From contig JAOACV010000042.1 of the NCBI GenBank assembly GCA_026417675.1, positions 2,219 to 10,196 on the forward strand: a DNA stretch of 7,978 nt, read 5' to 3'. Below the pieces are notes generated by a model, which worked only from the letters and a program-made list of their open reading frames with translations, had not been told where the DNA came from and did no database searches. Source of the DNA: Verrucomicrobiia bacterium (GTDB lineage: Bacteria > Verrucomicrobiota > Verrucomicrobiia > CAIQCK01). How positions within the stretch are numbered: position 1 is the first letter of the stretch; every line of letters starts with the position of its first letter. Below are positions 7,079-7,978 of this stretch, in pieces. The position numbers were made by a program, and so were the translations under genes.

Positions 7079-7618
7079 CTACGCCGGACGGCTCGGCCTC
7101 AGCGACTTGAACAAGCCGGCAAGCACGGAGGGACGCGAGCCGCCCGCGCCGAGTTTCAGCGCCAGGTCCCGCACCGCGCGCGAAACCGGCTTGTCGGGAT
7201 GGCTCAGCACAAAGGGCTGTCCGAGATTGATCGCAGCCGGCACCAAATGACCGTCGTAGGGCAGCCGCACCGTGATCGGGAACTCCAGGATCGCCCCGGC
7301 CTGCGCCGTTTCGATGTTTTTCGACTCCGGTCCCGTGTCGTTGAGAAGCACATGAATCTTCTCATTGGGAAAGTTGGATTCCAACAACCGCAGCAGAAAC
7401 AACCGGGCCGCCTGCAACCGCGGCAAGTCCGCCCCAACTACTAGCACCAGGTCGTCGCAGAAATCCAGCACCGCCCGGCTGGTCTCCGCCACCGTGTCGG
7501 CCAGGTCCACGACCGTGAACGGAAAGCGGTTGCGCAGTTGCGCGAGGATGGAGATCAATGTGTTGCGCGGCAGATAGGTCCACTCATGCGCCTCGACGCC
7601 CGCCGCCACCAGCAACAT
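7079..7618 (-). pseudogene. C-terminal half of a CpaE/TadZ (MinD/ParA-superfamily) ATPase, truncated at the 5' side
   Basis: From about base 7618 down to the TAG at 7079 the frame reads like the second half of a CpaE/TadZ-type pilus-assembly ATPase. It has a helix ILAQLRNRF, then a Walker B-like strand FTVVDLADTV, then DDLVLVVGADLPRLQAARLFL, an asparagine-containing strand KIHVLLNDTG, FPITVRLPYDG, PAAINLGQPF, and a closing PVSRAVRDLALKL. The Walker A (KGGVGKT-type) segment and any receiver-like N-terminal domain are absent. Upstream of about 7618 the frame stays open to an ATG at 7867, but those 80-odd residues are Ser/Arg/Ala-rich and antisense to a better coding frame, so I do not accept them. 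An internal ATG at 7618 is the first Met of the homologous part. About 180 residues remain of a family near 400, so the product should not bind ATP. No tad/cpa partners are visible. Confidence 0.7.
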
Positions 7619-7978
7619 CACGCCGAGGCTCGGCACGTCCATGAACGGCGGGATGCAAGACCGCGCGGCGACGCACATCCACGACGAGCTGCACGCGCGC
7701 TGCCTAGCGCTCGACGACGGCAAGACGCGGCTGGTCATCGTTCTGTGCGACACCTGTCTGCTGCCGCGCGAAGTGGCTGATGCGGCCAAAAAGCTCGCCC
7801 ATGAGGAGCTGGGTCTGCCGGTTGAGAACATCCTGATCGCGGCGACCCACACGCATTCGGGCGGCACACTGGCGCCGGCGTTTCAGAGCGAGCCTGACGC
7901 GGTTTATCCGCCGTTCGTGGTGCGCCGTATCGCCGACGGGATCCGGCGCGCCGTGAACAACCTCGCCCCGGCAAAAAT
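7602..7978 (+). CDS. Neutral/alkaline ceramidase-like protein, N-terminal domain; both ends incomplete
   Basis: In the frame of base 7602 the sequence reads AATSNITPRLGTSMNGGMQD, then HDELHARCLALDDGKTRLVI, LCDTCLLPREVADAAKKLA, GLPVENILIAATHTHSGG and a helix VVRRIADGIRRAVNNLAPAK, running off the window. This order (ITPPLG-type strand, HDPLHAR, LDDG, ATHTHS) is that of the neutral/alkaline ceramidase N-terminal domain (Ceramidase_alk). The first His of the THTHS segment corresponds to the region holding a zinc ligand (His97 in the Pseudomonas enzyme). Characterised members hydrolyse ceramide N-acyl bonds outside the cytoplasm, but many bacterial relatives have unknown substrates. The frame opens only at 7578, after TAG at 7575-7577, with no Met before 7641, and no signal peptide is present although the family is normally exported. 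The 5' end therefore seems replaced by antisense of the neighbouring ATPase gene. The ATG at 7641 could serve as a start but would delete the first conserved strand. Confidence 0.8.

Noticed and set aside
7619..7867. The N-terminal extension of the minus-strand ATPase frame up to an ATG at 7867.
   Set aside because: The residues are Ser/Arg/Ala-rich with no family match and lie antisense to the ceramidase-like frame. They are an open shadow that happens to join the real ATPase fragment in frame.
1..7978. A novel multi-gene defence, secretion or biosynthetic system.
   Set aside because: The genes are unrelated housekeeping and exported proteins on both strands with separate promoters. No conserved co-oriented cassette, toxin/antitoxin pair, repeat array or mobile element was found.

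Overview
The window is a GC-rich bacterial segment with densely packed genes. It holds two housekeeping genes plus a large part of a third: the end of recJ, alr (alanine racemase) and rph (RNase PH). Between them lie genes for large secreted proteins: an NHL beta-propeller and a right-handed beta-helix protein. At the right end are parts of a CpaE/TadZ-like ATPase gene and a neutral-ceramidase-like gene. Secreted NHL, beta-helix and ceramidase-like proteins, together with starts that lack Shine-Dalgarno sequences, would fit a member of the PVC group, perhaps a Verrucomicrobiota subdivision 3 type organism. That placement is inference from gene style and not from any marker comparison.

Layout. 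Bases 2-1495 (+) hold most of recJ, with the N-terminus cut by the window edge. Bases 1573-2808 (+) encode a secreted six-repeat NHL protein. Bases 2830-4014 (-) encode alanine racemase, convergent with the NHL gene across a 21-base gap. Bases 4015-4113 are a divergent control region. Bases 4114-4854 (+) encode RNase PH. Bases 4994-7066 (+) encode a 690-residue secreted beta-helix protein with a C-terminal beta-rich module. Bases 7079 to about 7618 (-) encode the C-terminal half of a CpaE/TadZ/MinD-like ATPase. From about 7602 to the window end (+) runs a ceramidase-like protein.

The genes do not form one pathway. RecJ (repair), Alr (peptidoglycan D-alanine) and RNase PH (tRNA 3' maturation) are independent core functions. 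The NHL and beta-helix proteins look like exported accessory proteins of unknown substrate.

Three observations stand out. First, there is a sharp junction near base 7600 where two unrelated, oppositely oriented genes both lose their 5' ends. This is a rearrangement breakpoint or an assembly/amplification chimera. Second, all four visible true gene starts lack a Shine-Dalgarno sequence and have promoter-like hexamers ending only 7-12 bases before the start codon, which suggests leaderless or near-leaderless mRNAs. Third, the alr/rph control region carries three tandem heptamers and a perfect 10-base palindrome overlapping the proposed rph -10 box. I see no convincing previously undescribed multi-gene system, and no RNA genes, CRISPR arrays or insertion sequences.
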